A DNA stretch of 64,000 bases. Origin: Rebecca billardiae RCC1528. Lineage: Eukaryota; Haptophyta. The position numbers and the translations under genes are program-made. This document shows, one piece after another, positions 19,923-29,864 of the stretch. The first letter of the stretch is position 1; each line of letters starts with the position of its first letter. The notes under the pieces were generated by a model that was not told the origin of the DNA, did not search any database, and was given only the letters and a program-made list of their open reading frames with translations. The DNA lies in contig OZ251222.1 of the NCBI GenBank assembly GCA_965240325.2, forward strand, positions 1,984,001-2,048,000, written 5' to 3'.

Positions 19923-21845
19923 ATGCGCGCCACCTTCACGTCCAACGCCCCCACAAAGCCGTCGCGGCGGCGCAGTGCGCTGCGCGCCGCGCTGGCGTTT
20001 GGGGTGGTCGGCATCCTCGGCATATACGCGACCGCCACGCTGATCACGTACACACTGCTCGCCGCCAGCGCCGACGACGCGCGCGGCTCAGCGGACGGTG
20101 CTGCCATGAGCGACAGCTTCGCCGCAGCGGCAGCGGAGGACACCCACGCACGCGTGCTTTTCACCGGCGTCAGGCCCGCCGAACCCATCGCTCCTGAGCC
20201 GTCTGCCCCCGAGCGGCGGCACGCGCCCGCCTCCAGCACGGCGTCGCGCGTCTCGGCGGCCGCCGCATCGGCCGCAACGGCCGCAGCGGCGCCAACGCCG
20301 CAGCCTCGACCGGAGCACGCAGCATCGGATGCATGCGTCGACGAGGAGCGCGCGTGCAGGAGGTGGGCGCGTGATGGCGAGTGCGAGCTCAACCCGGGCT
20401 TCATGCGCCGCGCGTGCCGCCGCGCGTGCTACGCCTGCGAGTCGCCCGAGTGCCACGACGTCGACCCGTCGTGCGCCGTGTGGGGCGCTGCCGAGTGCGA
20501 CGCCAATCCTGGCTTCATGCTCAAGTCGTGCCCGTTCACGTGCGGCACGTGCGGCTTCACGGTGGACGAGCGGTGCGCGCGGCTGGCCGACGACCCGCCC
20601 GCCATCCGCGCCGGCGAGATCGACGCGCTCTTCCGCCGCCTCAGCGCGCCCGGCTCGCCGCATCGAACGCGAATCCTCTCGTCAGACCCTTGGTGCGTGC
20701 CGCGCGCCGGCTGCGCGCCACCTGCGCCCGCGCCGCCGCGCCCGGATCGCCGCGCGGTGCGGGCTCACGCGCTCTCGCCCGCGCGTGACCTGGCGCGCCC
20801 CGCACGCCTTCCCCTTCCCGCGCGCGCAGGGTGCTCGCCTTCGACGACTTCCTCAGCGACGACGAGGTCGAGGCGATCGTGGCGAAGGGTGGGCACAATT
20901 TTGAGCGCTCGCTCGCGGGCGACGGTGTCACGCCGGTGCGCACGAGCTCGACCTCGTGGTGCAACGTGGATTCGTGCCTCCGCGACCCGACCGTGCAGCG
21001 CGTGCGCGAGCGCATCTCCGAGATGCTCGGCATCCCGTGGCAGAACGCCGAGCACCTGCAAATATTGCGGTGAGCGCGGCCGCGCGCGCGCGCGCCCAGA
21101 TAATATGCGTCGTCTTCGTCCGTGCGCGCCGCGCGCACTGCCGCCCGCTCACACGCCTGGCGGCGCGCGCGTGGCTCGCGCGCGCACGCGCGCACAGCTA
21201 CGACCCCGGCCAGTTCTACAAGCCGCACCAGTACGCGCACGCAGCGCCCGCTCAGCCTTTCCCGCGCGCGTGCGCTTGCTCACTCGCACCGCACGCACGC
21301 GCGCGCGCGCGCCTACCTCGCCCCTCGCGCCACCAGCGACCAGAACGCTTTGGCCGAGTCGTCGTGGGGCGTGCGTCTGGTGCGCGCGCGGCGTGCGAGG
21401 GCTCGCGCGTCCCTTGTGCGCGCCCGTGGCCGCGCGCACGCGGCGGCGCGCCCTCACCCGCCCCCTGCCCGCGCACGCCCCGTGCTTCTTGCCCGCCCGG
21501 CTGTCCGCGCGCCGTCCGTGCGGTGCGCCTCAGTTCACGTTCTACATGTATCTGTCTGACGTGGAGGACGGTGGGCAGACGCGCTTCAACAACCTCGGCA
21601 TCGAGATGCAGCCGCGGCGGGGCAGCGCCGTGCTCTGGCCCAGCGTGCTCGACGCGGACCCCGACCTCACCGACAACCGCACCTTCCACGAGGCGGTCCC
21701 GCCACGGAGCGGGCAGAAGCTCGGCGCCAACTTTTGGATCCACCAGCACCGCTTCCAGGAGTACCACGCGCGCGGCTGCGACAACAAGCGCTACTTCCAC
21801 CCGCACCACCGCCGCACGCGCCGGCCGGTGCAAGCCGACCCGTAG
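19923..21845 (+). CDS. Membrane prolyl 4-hydroxylase with two ShK domains
   Basis: Five exons: 19923-20692, 20830-21069, 21198-21230, 21337-21379, 21534-21845; introns 137, 128, 106 and 154 nt, all GT-AG; 465 aa. The N-terminus is a type II signal anchor (ALAFGVVGILGIYATATLIT). Two six-Cys ShK/SXC-type domains follow (20,335-20,440 and 20,452-20,553), each with the W..G.C..NPGFM..C...C..C pattern. The 2-oxoglutarate/Fe(II) dioxygenase domain begins at VLAFDDFLSDDEVEAIV. After splicing, YDPGQFYKPHHDQN supplies the His-x-Asp of the iron site; RTFHEAVPP gives the distal His and GQKLGANFW the Lys that binds 2-oxoglutarate. FTFYMYLSDVEDGGQTRFN is the family core. It hydroxylates proline in secreted proteins in the ER or Golgi lumen. 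In algae and plants such enzymes act on extensin-like, Pro-rich substrates. Confidence 0.92.
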   Translation: MRATFTSNAPTKPSRRRSALRAALAFGVVGILGIYATATLITYTLLAASADDARGSADGAAMSDSFAAAAAEDTHARVLFTGVRPAEPIAPEPSAPERRHAPASSTASRVSAAAASAATAAAAPTPQPRPEHAASDACVDEERACRRWARDGECELNPGFMRRACRRACYACESPECHDVDPSCAVWGAAECDANPGFMLKSCPFTCGTCGFTVDERCARLADDPPAIRAGEIDALFRRLSAPGSPHRTRILSSDPWCVPRAGCAPPAPAPPRPDRRAVRAHALSPARDLARPARLPLPARAGCSPSTTSSATTRSRRSWRRVGTILSARSRATVSRRCARARPRGATWIRASATRPCSACASASPRCSASRGRTPSTCKYCGERGRARARPDNMRRLRPCAPRALPPAHTPGGARVARARTRAQLRPRPVLQAAPVRARSARSAFPARVRLLTRTARTRARAPTSPLAPPATRTLWPSRRGACVWCARGVRGLARPLCAPVAARTRRRALTRPLPAHAPCFLPARLSARRPCGAPQFTFYMYLSDVEDGGQTRFNNLGIEMQPRRGSAVLWPSVLDADPDLTDNRTFHEAVPPRSGQKLGANFWIHQHRFQEYHARGCDNKRYFHPHHRRTRRPVQADP

Positions 21846-22477
21846 ATCGAGATCGGAGGCGGGCGAACGGGTCGACCGCCGCCCGCCGCGCCGATCGTGC
21901 GTTCTGACCAGTCGACAGCAACCACGGGCCCGGTGCCGCCTGCTTAATATTGATAACTGTCCGTTGACGAATGCCGCCGACGGCGTCGCGCCGGAGTCCG
22001 GAGCCCGCGGTCGCGGCCGGGCCGGCGCCGTCGTCGCCGAGAGACTGCCGGCCGCCGCGGAGGGTGGGTCGCCACCGTCCCGGGGGCGCGGGGCCCGTCG
22101 GCGGCCGCCCGGCGGCGGCGTCGGCGCCGGGGCGCCGGCTGGCTGGCGGGCAGGCGGCCTGCGCGGAGCAGTGCTAGTGATGCTACTACGGCTGCTCCGC
22201 GCTGTTACTACTGTTTCCTGGTCGCCACAGCATGAGACTCACATAATCGGCGCGGGCCCAGCGCACGGCACGCAGCGGCTCTGCGGCTCCCGCCGGGGAC
22301 CTCGGGCACGTGATACGTGCCCGCGGCGGCCCGCCGGACGCGTGGGCTGTTGCCAGCCAGGCCGCCTCAACGGTAACTCACGGTGGCGGTCCACGTCAGT
22401 GTGTCAGTGACTCCACGCGGACCGTGAGAGTACGGACGCAGACTGATGACAGCGGTGTGAGCGGAGTGATGAACACC

Positions 22478-22503
22478 AGCTCCGAGCTCGCCAGCTCGGA
22501 GCT
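22478..22503. repeat. 26-bp inverted repeat
   Basis: AGCTCCGAGCT, spacer CGCC, then its exact reverse complement AGCTCGGAGCT. Confidence 0.85.
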
Positions 22504-22608
22504 CCCACTCGCTCCGCGGCCGCCATTGTGACCGTGTTCGTGAGTGAGACAGACAGACAGTGAGTGAGTCGCGACTCGCGACCGATTGACACCGATCCGG
22601 TTTGGAAT

Positions 22609-22659
22609 AAGTTGCGACTCGCGAGGATCCAAAGTTTGGATCCTCGCGAGTCGCGACTT
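22609..22659. repeat. 51-bp near-perfect palindrome before carrier ATG
   Basis: Two 25-nt arms (22609-22633 and 22635-22659) flank a single G. They match with one exception. Each arm carries GCGACTCGCGAGGATCC. The right arm ends 11 nt before the ATG at 22671, so it lies in the 5' UTR or core promoter. A half-site GAGTCGCGACTCGCGA also occurs at 22,567. Confidence 0.9.
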
Positions 22660-22670
22660 GTGAAATCACA

Positions 22671-23570
22671 ATGGCGGCCGCTGAGCGAGTTGCTCTGGAG
22701 GTCCTCGCCTCTGGCGCGGCTTGCTGTGTCGCAGATGGCATCTTCAATCCGCTCGAGACGATGAAAGTCAAGCTCCAGGTGCAGCAGAACCAGTACTACG
22801 CCGGCATGTACGACGTGGCTGCACGCACCATCGCCGAGGATGGCCTGATCCATGGCTTGTGGCTGCCGGGCCTGCTTGCGACGACCATGCGGGCGTTCAC
22901 GTACACTGGCGCCCGGATCGGGCTGTACCCAAGCGTGAAGCGTGCCCTCGTAGGAGACTCCACGCCCTTGCTGGTGCACAAGGTCGCTTCGGGCGCGCTG
23001 ACGGGCGGCGTGGCGAGCGCAGTCTTCGCCCCGATCGACCTCGTGCGAACGCGCATGCAGGCGGATGCAGGCACGCTGAGCTCAGACGGCCGGACGCTCG
23101 CCACTGGCCTCAGGCGAGGCCTCCCGCCGCGCCACGCGTCAACGCTCGGCGCATTCGCCGACATCGTGCGCAACGAAGGCGGACTCAGCGCTCTGTGGCG
23201 CGGGGCGCACTTCAGTGTTGCTCGGGCGGCCGTGCTCTCCGGTGCGCAGCTCTCCAGCTACGACACACTCAAGTCAGAGCTCAAGCGGCATCTCGGCCTT
23301 GCCGAGGGCCCCCCACTCCATGTCGCGTGCTCATTGGCCTCCGGTCTCATCGCACAGACCGCCGTGCAGCCAGTGGACACGCTGCGCTCTCGTGCCTTCG
23401 CTTCAAGCGGAGGCCTCGATCTCAGACTGCGAGTGCTCTTCGCGGGTGGCCTGGGAGGCTTGTACCGCGGGCTCTATCCCGCGTGCTGCCGACAGGCGCC
23501 AGTGATGCTCGTTCAGATGCCCATCGTCGAGCAACTCCGGCGCTTGCTTGGTCTCGAGGCCTTCCAGTAG
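22671..23570 (+). CDS. Mitochondrial carrier (SLC25) family protein
   Basis: 299-aa single-exon ORF with an ATG start, the usual length for the family. Three tandem modules of about 100 residues each show the P-x-[DE]-x2-[KR] signature at the end of the odd helix: FNPLETMKVKLQ, APIDLVRTRMQ and QPVDTLRSRAF. The following matrix-side motifs are present in part (GLIHGLWLPGLLATTMR; GGLSALWRGAHFSVARA; GGLYRGLYPACCRQAP). The best resemblance by eye is to the dicarboxylate/oxoglutarate/UCP group, because of the R-A-x-x-Y-T-G-A-R-I-G-L-Y segment after the first repeat (MRAFTYTGARIGLYPSVK). Transport substrate cannot be assigned. The inner mitochondrial membrane is the expected location. No N-terminal presequence, as usual. 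Confidence 0.9.
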   Translation: MAAAERVALEVLASGAACCVADGIFNPLETMKVKLQVQQNQYYAGMYDVAARTIAEDGLIHGLWLPGLLATTMRAFTYTGARIGLYPSVKRALVGDSTPLLVHKVASGALTGGVASAVFAPIDLVRTRMQADAGTLSSDGRTLATGLRRGLPPRHASTLGAFADIVRNEGGLSALWRGAHFSVARAAVLSGAQLSSYDTLKSELKRHLGLAEGPPLHVACSLASGLIAQTAVQPVDTLRSRAFASSGGLDLRLRVLFAGGLGGLYRGLYPACCRQAPVMLVQMPIVEQLRRLLGLEAFQ

Positions 23571-24434
<864 letters not shown>

Positions 24435-26240
24435 ATGATGGGGGACGACGCAGCCTGGAGCGCCGAGGCCGAGCACGCCGAGCGCGCGGTGGTGGACGCG
24501 CATCGAGGCGACGGTACGCCCCACGCGGCTCATGCATTGGCTGAACGCATCGCACGCATCGCCACGCGCTCGCGCACCCGCGGCGGACAGCCCGCGGAGG
24601 CGGCGCACCTCGTGCGCGCCGCGCGGCTGGCTCTCGCCGACCACGGCTGCGCAGAGTGCGCACTGTGCATCGCCGAGCGTTTGTCGAAGGCCATGGCGCG
24701 CCGTGGCGCGGCCGACGTTCTCCCCACGCTGCGTGCGCTCGCGCGCGGGGCGCCCCAGCCCGGGCACCTCGGCGCAGCGGCCGTCCTGCGCGGGTCGCTC
24801 GCGCTTGACGAGGCGTTCTGGCGTCTGCACTACGCGCAGCTGCTGGACGCGGGGAGCCGCGGCGCGTCCGAGCCGTCGCCGTCGCCGCTGGCGTACTACT
24901 GCGCCGTCTGGGAGCCGCCGGCCCAGGCGCTCCGCCGCATCGAGCAGCACCTTCGCCAGCATGCCGACAGCTGTGGGACCGAGCGCCGTGCCGGCGCCGA
25001 CCCGGTGCGGCCGTGTGGCGACGAGCCCGACGGTGGCGGCCGCAGCACGTGGCACTCGGCGCTTGCGATGCGCGACTTCTACGCGCGGCTGGCCGTGCGC
25101 GTGCCTTCGGGCCGCGCGCGCGCCGCCGACGCCCTCGCCGCCTCCCCCGTCGACGCGTGCCCGCTGAGCGCCCTTGCCCTCGGCACGGGCGCTGACACGC
25201 TGCGCCTCCTCGTGGACAGCGACCTCGCGCGCGCGCTCGGCGCGGAGGCGGAGGCGGCGCGCGGCGGGGCGAGCGGGAGAGAGCCGGCGGCGGGCTCGAA
25301 GAAGCGCAGGCGGCGCGACGACGAGCGCGCGCACGCCTTGCCGCTCGCCCACCCGCTCGTGCGCGCGTGGCGCGACGCGTGCCGCCGCTGGGCATGTCAC
25401 CTGTACGCGTATGCGGCACCCTCGTCGGCGCGTGCGCTCGCCCTTGTGAAGCGGCACGCGCCCGTCGCGGAGATGGGCGCGGGCACGGGGTACTGGGCGT
25501 GCGCGCTCGCGCGGGCGGGCGTCAAAGTGCGCGCCTTCGACATCGCTCCGACGCTGCCGCCCAGCCTCGAGCCGGCAGCTGCGCGCGCGCCCGGCGTCCG
25601 CGCGCCGGCGGCCGGCCGGAGCGGTGGCGGCAGCGCGCGGGCCAATGACTTCCACGGCCATGCGCCCGCGTGGGCGCGAGTGCGCGCGGCGGGGCCGTCA
25701 GAGCTCGCGCGGCTCGCCGACGGCGTCAGTCTCCTGCTCTGCTACCCGCCGCCGCGCTCGCCGATGGCGGCCGAGAGCGTCGCCGCCTTCCGCGGCCGCC
25801 ACGTCCTGCTCGCCGGCGAGTGGCTAGGCGACACGGCGGACGGCGCGCTGCACGCGGCGCTGTGCGCGCGCTTCGAGCTCGTCGAGCGCTGCGCGCTGCT
25901 GCAGTGGGCGGATACGGCGATGGAGCTGCTCGTGTGGCGCCGTCGCGACCCGCCCGCCGGCGCGTCGGCCGCCGCCGCCGAGGTGCGCCTCGCGAGCGGC
26001 GGCGTGCTCGCATGCGATGCGTGCGGCGCCTCGTCGGCGGCGCTCCGGCGCTGCGCACACTGCCGGGCGGCCGTCTTCTGCAGCCGCGCGTGCGAGCGGC
26101 GCGAGGCCGCGGCGCACACCTTCGCGCACCGCTGCCGCGGCGTGGAGCTCCCGCGCGAGCTCGACTTCGACTCCGCGTACGACTACCGGCCGGGCTGGCT
26201 GAGCAGTGTGGACGATGCTGACCGGACATCGTCACCGTAG
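24435..26240 (+). CDS. SAM-methyltransferase-like protein with C-terminal MYND zinc finger
   Basis: 601-aa single-exon ORF starting at tandem ATGs (MMGDDAAW). The N-terminal 230 residues are helical and Ala-rich with no clear family. Residues of about 335-500 read as a class I methyltransferase-like fold: VAEMGAGTGYWACALARAG is motif I (S-adenosylmethionine binding), VRAFDIAP follows as the acidic loop, and SLLLCYPPPRSPMA looks like motif IV. HVLLAGEWLGDTADG resembles a later strand. Residues of about 520-565 are a MYND zinc finger, C-x2-C-x9-C-x2-C-x4-C-x3-C with closing His and Cys (CDACGASSAALRRCAHC... CSRACERREAAAHTFAHRC). MYND fingers bind proline-rich peptides in known cases. A protein methyltransferase role is inferred; the SET domain usual for MYND proteins is absent. 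Confidence 0.8.
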   Translation: MMGDDAAWSAEAEHAERAVVDAHRGDGTPHAAHALAERIARIATRSRTRGGQPAEAAHLVRAARLALADHGCAECALCIAERLSKAMARRGAADVLPTLRALARGAPQPGHLGAAAVLRGSLALDEAFWRLHYAQLLDAGSRGASEPSPSPLAYYCAVWEPPAQALRRIEQHLRQHADSCGTERRAGADPVRPCGDEPDGGGRSTWHSALAMRDFYARLAVRVPSGRARAADALAASPVDACPLSALALGTGADTLRLLVDSDLARALGAEAEAARGGASGREPAAGSKKRRRRDDERAHALPLAHPLVRAWRDACRRWACHLYAYAAPSSARALALVKRHAPVAEMGAGTGYWACALARAGVKVRAFDIAPTLPPSLEPAAARAPGVRAPAAGRSGGGSARANDFHGHAPAWARVRAAGPSELARLADGVSLLLCYPPPRSPMAAESVAAFRGRHVLLAGEWLGDTADGALHAALCARFELVERCALLQWADTAMELLVWRRRDPPAGASAAAAEVRLASGGVLACDACGASSAALRRCAHCRAAVFCSRACERREAAAHTFAHRCRGVELPRELDFDSAYDYRPGWLSSVDDADRTSSP

Positions 26241-26465
26241 CCGTCGAGTCGACTCGTCGTCGACTCGTCGAGCCGTCGTCGCCGACGCCCGCGACGACGG
26301 AGATAGATATGACGATATGGCCGGCGCGGAATCATGCGTCGTCGTAATTCGTATAGCAGCTATATATATCTAGCGCGACGAGCGACTACGAAGACGATCA
26401 CTATTTATAATGATTAGATGGTGCCCGCGCGCATCCAGGGCGGCACGGGCTCATGCCTCATCGCC
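26241..26465. other. Short convergent spacer
   Basis: GTCGACTCGTCGTCGACTCGTCG repeats directly follow the stop at 26,240, then AT-richer sequence (TATATATATCTAG near 26,361). Convergent 3' ends. No gene. Confidence 0.45.
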
Positions 26466-28457
26466 CTACTCGTCCTCATCGGATTGCTGCTCGTCCTCCT
26501 CGACGTGAAGCGATGCGCTCTTGTCCGTGCGCACAAACGGCAGCAGCTCCGCGAGCGTCGCGCTGTCGGCCCCCTGCCCGGGCGATGCCGATGGCAGCAC
26601 GCGGCGCGCGCCCGGCGCCCCCACAGGGGCGCGCTGCCACAGCGGACGGCGCACGACGACGCGTGGGAAAGAGCTCACGAGGTCGTACGCTTGGGGCGCA
26701 TCCTCCTCACACTCGCAGGCGCTCTCGACCCATTCGAAGACGGAGTGCACCGGGGTGGAGGGGAGCCAGGCGCGCGCGATGCGCCGGCCGGTGCTCAGTC
26801 GCACCGTCAAGCGCACGGCACCCTCCTCTGCCGCGCCCGGCTCAGCTGGGAGCGCCGCCGCACGGGCCGCCGCAGCCGCGCGCCTGTCCGCCCACCAGCT
26901 GGGGGGCGGCGCGGCGGCAGTGTCGTCTGTCTGCCCCGCACGCGCGCCTCGAGCGGCACTTGCGCCCGCGGGCGCGGCGGCCCGGCGTGCATCCGTGCCA
27001 GGCCCACCCGGCGCGCCGGCGAGCACGTCCACGCCGCCATCACCCGCCGCCACCGCCTGATCATGGGCCAGCGCGGCGGCGAGCGCGGCATCTTGCTCGG
27101 CAATCAGAGCGAGCCGCTCCGCGCGCACGCGCGCCTCGCGCTCCTGCGCGCCCTCCTGCGGCGAGGGCGGCGGCCTGGCGCGGAAGAGCGCCCAGGCAGC
27201 GCGCAGCGCCTCGCAGCCGCGCGCAGGCCCGCCTGGCACCCCCTGCGCAGCCCGCAGCGCGTCGCGCAGCGCGCGGACGGCCGCGCTGGGCGCCGAGTGC
27301 GCGCTGTGCAGCAGCAGCCGCTCGGCGGCGCGCTCGCCCCACACGAGCAGCAGGGCGGGGCTTTGCACGGCGTATTCGTCGCGCACGAAGAGAGCGTCCT
27401 CGGAGCCCTCGTCGAGGCGCACGGCGCTCACGCCCGGCCCGCGCTCTGCCTGGGCGGCGGCGGCGGCGGGCGCGTGCTCGGCGCCTCCGCCCTCGCAGCC
27501 CGCGCCCAGCAAGACCTCCGCCAGCCTGGGGAGAACCGAGCGCAGCAGCGTGAGCGAGCGGCTGTCCGTGCCCTCCAGCACGACGAGGAGCACGCCGGGG
27601 TCGAGCACGCGCCACCGCTCGAGCGCGGCGTCGAGCCCGCCCCGTGCGAACGCGCTCGCCCAGTGCGCGCCGGCCGCGGGCCGTGCGGCCTCCGGCGCAG
27701 GGGCGGGCGCCAGGCTGCGCAGGAACGCCTGCCGGGCGGTGCGAGGGTGTGGCGGCGGTGCCGGGCGCGGAGGTCGGGGCTGCGCCCCGGCCGCGGCCCC
27801 GGGTGCTGGCGCGGCTGGAGCCGGACGCACCCTCGCAAGGACGCCATCGAGAAAGGCCGCCCGTGCCGTGCGGCGTGTCCCGCTGACGGGCTCGTGCTCA
27901 CCGCGGTCGTCGTTGGTGCCCCCGGAGCTGTCGTGGGGTTCGTCGCCGCAGCGAGTCGGGAGGCGTCGTAGCAAGGGGCCAGCCTGCGCCTGGCGCCGTC
28001 CAGAAGAGGTGGCTCTTGCAGGGGTGCCACCTGAGCCGCTGCTTCCAGCTTCAGGTGCCGCCGTCGGTGCAGGGCGCGCAGCCATCGCCTGCGGCGGATC
28101 GCGCCGGCCGCTAGCACCGCCGAGCTTTATGCCGGTCGTCCATCTCTGCACGAGCCGCTGCACAGCAAGCATCGCCCACAGCACGCACGCCGCACCCGCA
28201 CCGAGGTGCACGAATCGTGGCAGCCTGAAGATTTTGCCGCCGCCGCGCTCGAGTTGCACCGGCGGCTGCTTCTGGGCCGCGCGCGGTTGCGCGGGCGGGA
28301 CTGGTGCATCCGGCGTGCGCGTTGCACCTCTGGGGGCAAGCACGCCCGTTTGCGCCGACCCCTGTGTCGGGGCGTGCTCCCCAACCTGAGCTGCCGCGCT
28401 GACGTCCTGCTGGATGGCTGACAAGAGCAGGAGGACGATGCCGAAGGCAGGCGCCAT
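26466..28457 (-). CDS. UBXD8/FAF2-like protein (UAS + UBX domains)
   Basis: 663 aa, single exon. I start at the ATG at 28457 (MAPAFGIVLLLLSAIQQDVS) because it opens a hydrophobic leader; the frame extends farther upstream but into the divergent gene. A second hydrophobic segment FVHLGAGAACVLWAMLAVQ follows at about residue 75. Residues of about 270-400 look like the thioredoxin-like UAS domain (GVLLVVLEGTDSRSLTLLRS; FVRDEYAVQSPALLLVWGE). A helical EREARVRAERLALIAEQDAAL segment leads to a C-terminal UBX domain (VRLTVRLSTGRRIARAWLP; DLVSSFPRVVVRRPLWQ). This order (membrane segment, UAS, coiled coil, UBX) is that of UBXD8/FAF2, which recruits the p97/CDC48 ATPase to the ER or lipid droplets for protein degradation. 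The FPR p97-binding loop appears as SFPRVVV. Confidence 0.8.
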   Translation of the reverse strand: MAPAFGIVLLLLSAIQQDVSAAAQVGEHAPTQGSAQTGVLAPRGATRTPDAPVPPAQPRAAQKQPPVQLERGGGKIFRLPRFVHLGAGAACVLWAMLAVQRLVQRWTTGIKLGGASGRRDPPQAMAARPAPTAAPEAGSSGSGGTPARATSSGRRQAQAGPLLRRLPTRCGDEPHDSSGGTNDDRGEHEPVSGTRRTARAAFLDGVLARVRPAPAAPAPGAAAGAQPRPPRPAPPPHPRTARQAFLRSLAPAPAPEAARPAAGAHWASAFARGGLDAALERWRVLDPGVLLVVLEGTDSRSLTLLRSVLPRLAEVLLGAGCEGGGAEHAPAAAAAQAERGPGVSAVRLDEGSEDALFVRDEYAVQSPALLLVWGERAAERLLLHSAHSAPSAAVRALRDALRAAQGVPGGPARGCEALRAAWALFRARPPPSPQEGAQEREARVRAERLALIAEQDAALAAALAHDQAVAAGDGGVDVLAGAPGGPGTDARRAAAPAGASAARGARAGQTDDTAAAPPPSWWADRRAAAAARAAALPAEPGAAEEGAVRLTVRLSTGRRIARAWLPSTPVHSVFEWVESACECEEDAPQAYDLVSSFPRVVVRRPLWQRAPVGAPGARRVLPSASPGQGADSATLAELLPFVRTDKSASLHVEEDEQQSDEDE

Positions 28458-28555
28458 CGTGATGCTTCTTGCTGAAGTGCTCCGGTTGCTGGTGGTCCGC
28501 CGCCGGAACTGGGTGATGCAGCTGGATTGCAGGAATCGAAACGGCTGCGCCGGAA
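28458..28555. promoter_or_regulatory. 98-bp bidirectional promoter, UBXD8-like / ubiquitin-like
   Basis: Only 98 bp lie between the two divergent ATGs at 28457 (-) and 28556 (+). The region must supply both 5' UTRs and core promoters, so co-regulation is likely. No TATA box seen. Confidence 0.6.
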
Positions 28556-29242
28556 ATGCTGCGCGTTCGCGCCCACCACGGCCGCGAGGTCGCCTGGATC
28601 TCGCTGTCGCCGGCGAGCACGGTGGGTGACCTGATTCGCGCCTGTCCAGAGGGCACGACATCAGTCGTTCACCGTGGAAGACGCCTCGGAGCGCGCGAAG
28701 TGGACATTGCGCTCGCTCATCTGCTTTGTGCGTCGGGCAGCGCGCCGCCGGCGGTGCTCTGCCTGCGCGAGGCGACACGCTCCGTCCCCGACGGCGAGCA
28801 GCCTCATCTCACGTGTGTCGTGAGGCAATGGGACGGCCGACTCTCACCACCGCTCAGCGTCGCGGCCCATGCGCCCGCAGCGGAGCTCAAGCGAATGGCC
28901 TGCCGCCACTTTGCGCTCGACGAGGGCGCGTGTGCGCTCGCACTCGAGGAGGCGGGCGAGCTGCTCGTCGATGCGCTGGGACTGGGAGAGCAGGGCGTGC
29001 AGAAGGCTTCGTCACTTCTGCTTGTTCCGAACCTGCTCGACGACGAGGCCTACTCGCGGTTCGTCGCGCCCAGCCCATCCCTGATTGGCGAATATGTCGA
29101 CGCGGTCGCCAAGCGAGCTCGTCAGATGTCTCGTCAGACGCACGCGGGGTCACGGTGTGAAGGGGCGCGCAGCAAAGCACGCATCATCCGCCTCACTTCC
29201 ACGGCGAGCTCGAGTGGTCGATGGAGCGCGAAGTTGAGATGA
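28556..29242 (+). CDS. Protein with N-terminal ubiquitin-like fold (hypothetical)
   Basis: 228-aa single-exon ORF with an ATG start. The first 75 residues (MLRVRAHHGREVAWISLSPA, STVGDLIRACPEG, VVHRGRRLG and the I/L-rich strand after it) have the length and strand/helix order of a ubiquitin-like domain, including the typical S-T-V-x-D-L-x-x-x-C turn. A second possible ubiquitin-like unit starts near THLTCVVRQWDGRLSPPLSV and AAELKRMACRHFAL. No diGly end is visible. It is paired head to head with the UBX-domain gene, which fits a shared role in ubiquitin/p97 biology, but that is inference. The last 40 residues are Arg/Ser-rich and unremarkable. Confidence 0.6.
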   Translation: MLRVRAHHGREVAWISLSPASTVGDLIRACPEGTTSVVHRGRRLGAREVDIALAHLLCASGSAPPAVLCLREATRSVPDGEQPHLTCVVRQWDGRLSPPLSVAAHAPAAELKRMACRHFALDEGACALALEEAGELLVDALGLGEQGVQKASSLLLVPNLLDDEAYSRFVAPSPSLIGEYVDAVAKRARQMSRQTHAGSRCEGARSKARIIRLTSTASSSGRWSAKLR

Positions 29243-29864
29243 TCCTGGCGGCGCCGCCGTCACGCGTGATACGCGACGAGGTCATGCATCGTAACCGCCT
29301 GCTGATGATTGAACTGCTTACTGCGGCCTGCGACTACGCGGACTAGGTCTAGGCGGCCGTCTGCTTACTGCTAGTGCTACGCGCTGATGTCGACAGCGTG
29401 AGTAGTCAGAGCAGTATAACATGGCGTCCACTGCTACTTAGCTTATAGGTGTCTCTGAGCACGGCCGGTACCGTAGTCATCACGTCAGTCCGCGTCGGTC
29501 TGCGACCGCTGCGTGTCACTGTCAGACCGTGATCCCGTGTCAACTCAGAGTAATATATATAAACTCAGTCAGTAGCGTGAGTCCGTACAGTAGTGACCCA
29601 AATAACTCCTTAGGCCGGACTCAGGCTCAGCTGAGTCAGCGCATGCGTCTCAATGACAATGTCTCATTCATGGTAACTCATCATCGGGCGGACATATGAT
29701 ATGACATATCGGTCTGCTGCTGACGACTACTCACTACTGTCTACTCTCGCAGATGACGATACTGCTGCCTGTCGATACTGCGCGGCATCAATATATCGCG
29801 CGATGACGACTACATTTCTGACGCGGTCTCATGTCTGACGAATGAACTCCGACTAGGTCTAGGC
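29243..29864. other. Gene-free AT-richer convergent spacer
   Basis: 622 bp of mixed composition with many TACTGC/CTACTC words and one TAATATATATAAACTC near 29,551. Convergent 3' ends on both sides. Nothing else recognised. Confidence 0.5.

Larger units (their letters stand above)
21846..22670. other. Spacer rich in palindromes
   Basis: 825 bp upstream of the mitochondrial carrier. Two clear hairpin-like sequences (22,478-22,503 and 22,609-22,659) and a third GAGTCGCGACTC palindrome at 22,567-22,578 lie in the right half. GC-rich DNA at 21,960-22,180 shows no gene. Confidence 0.5.
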
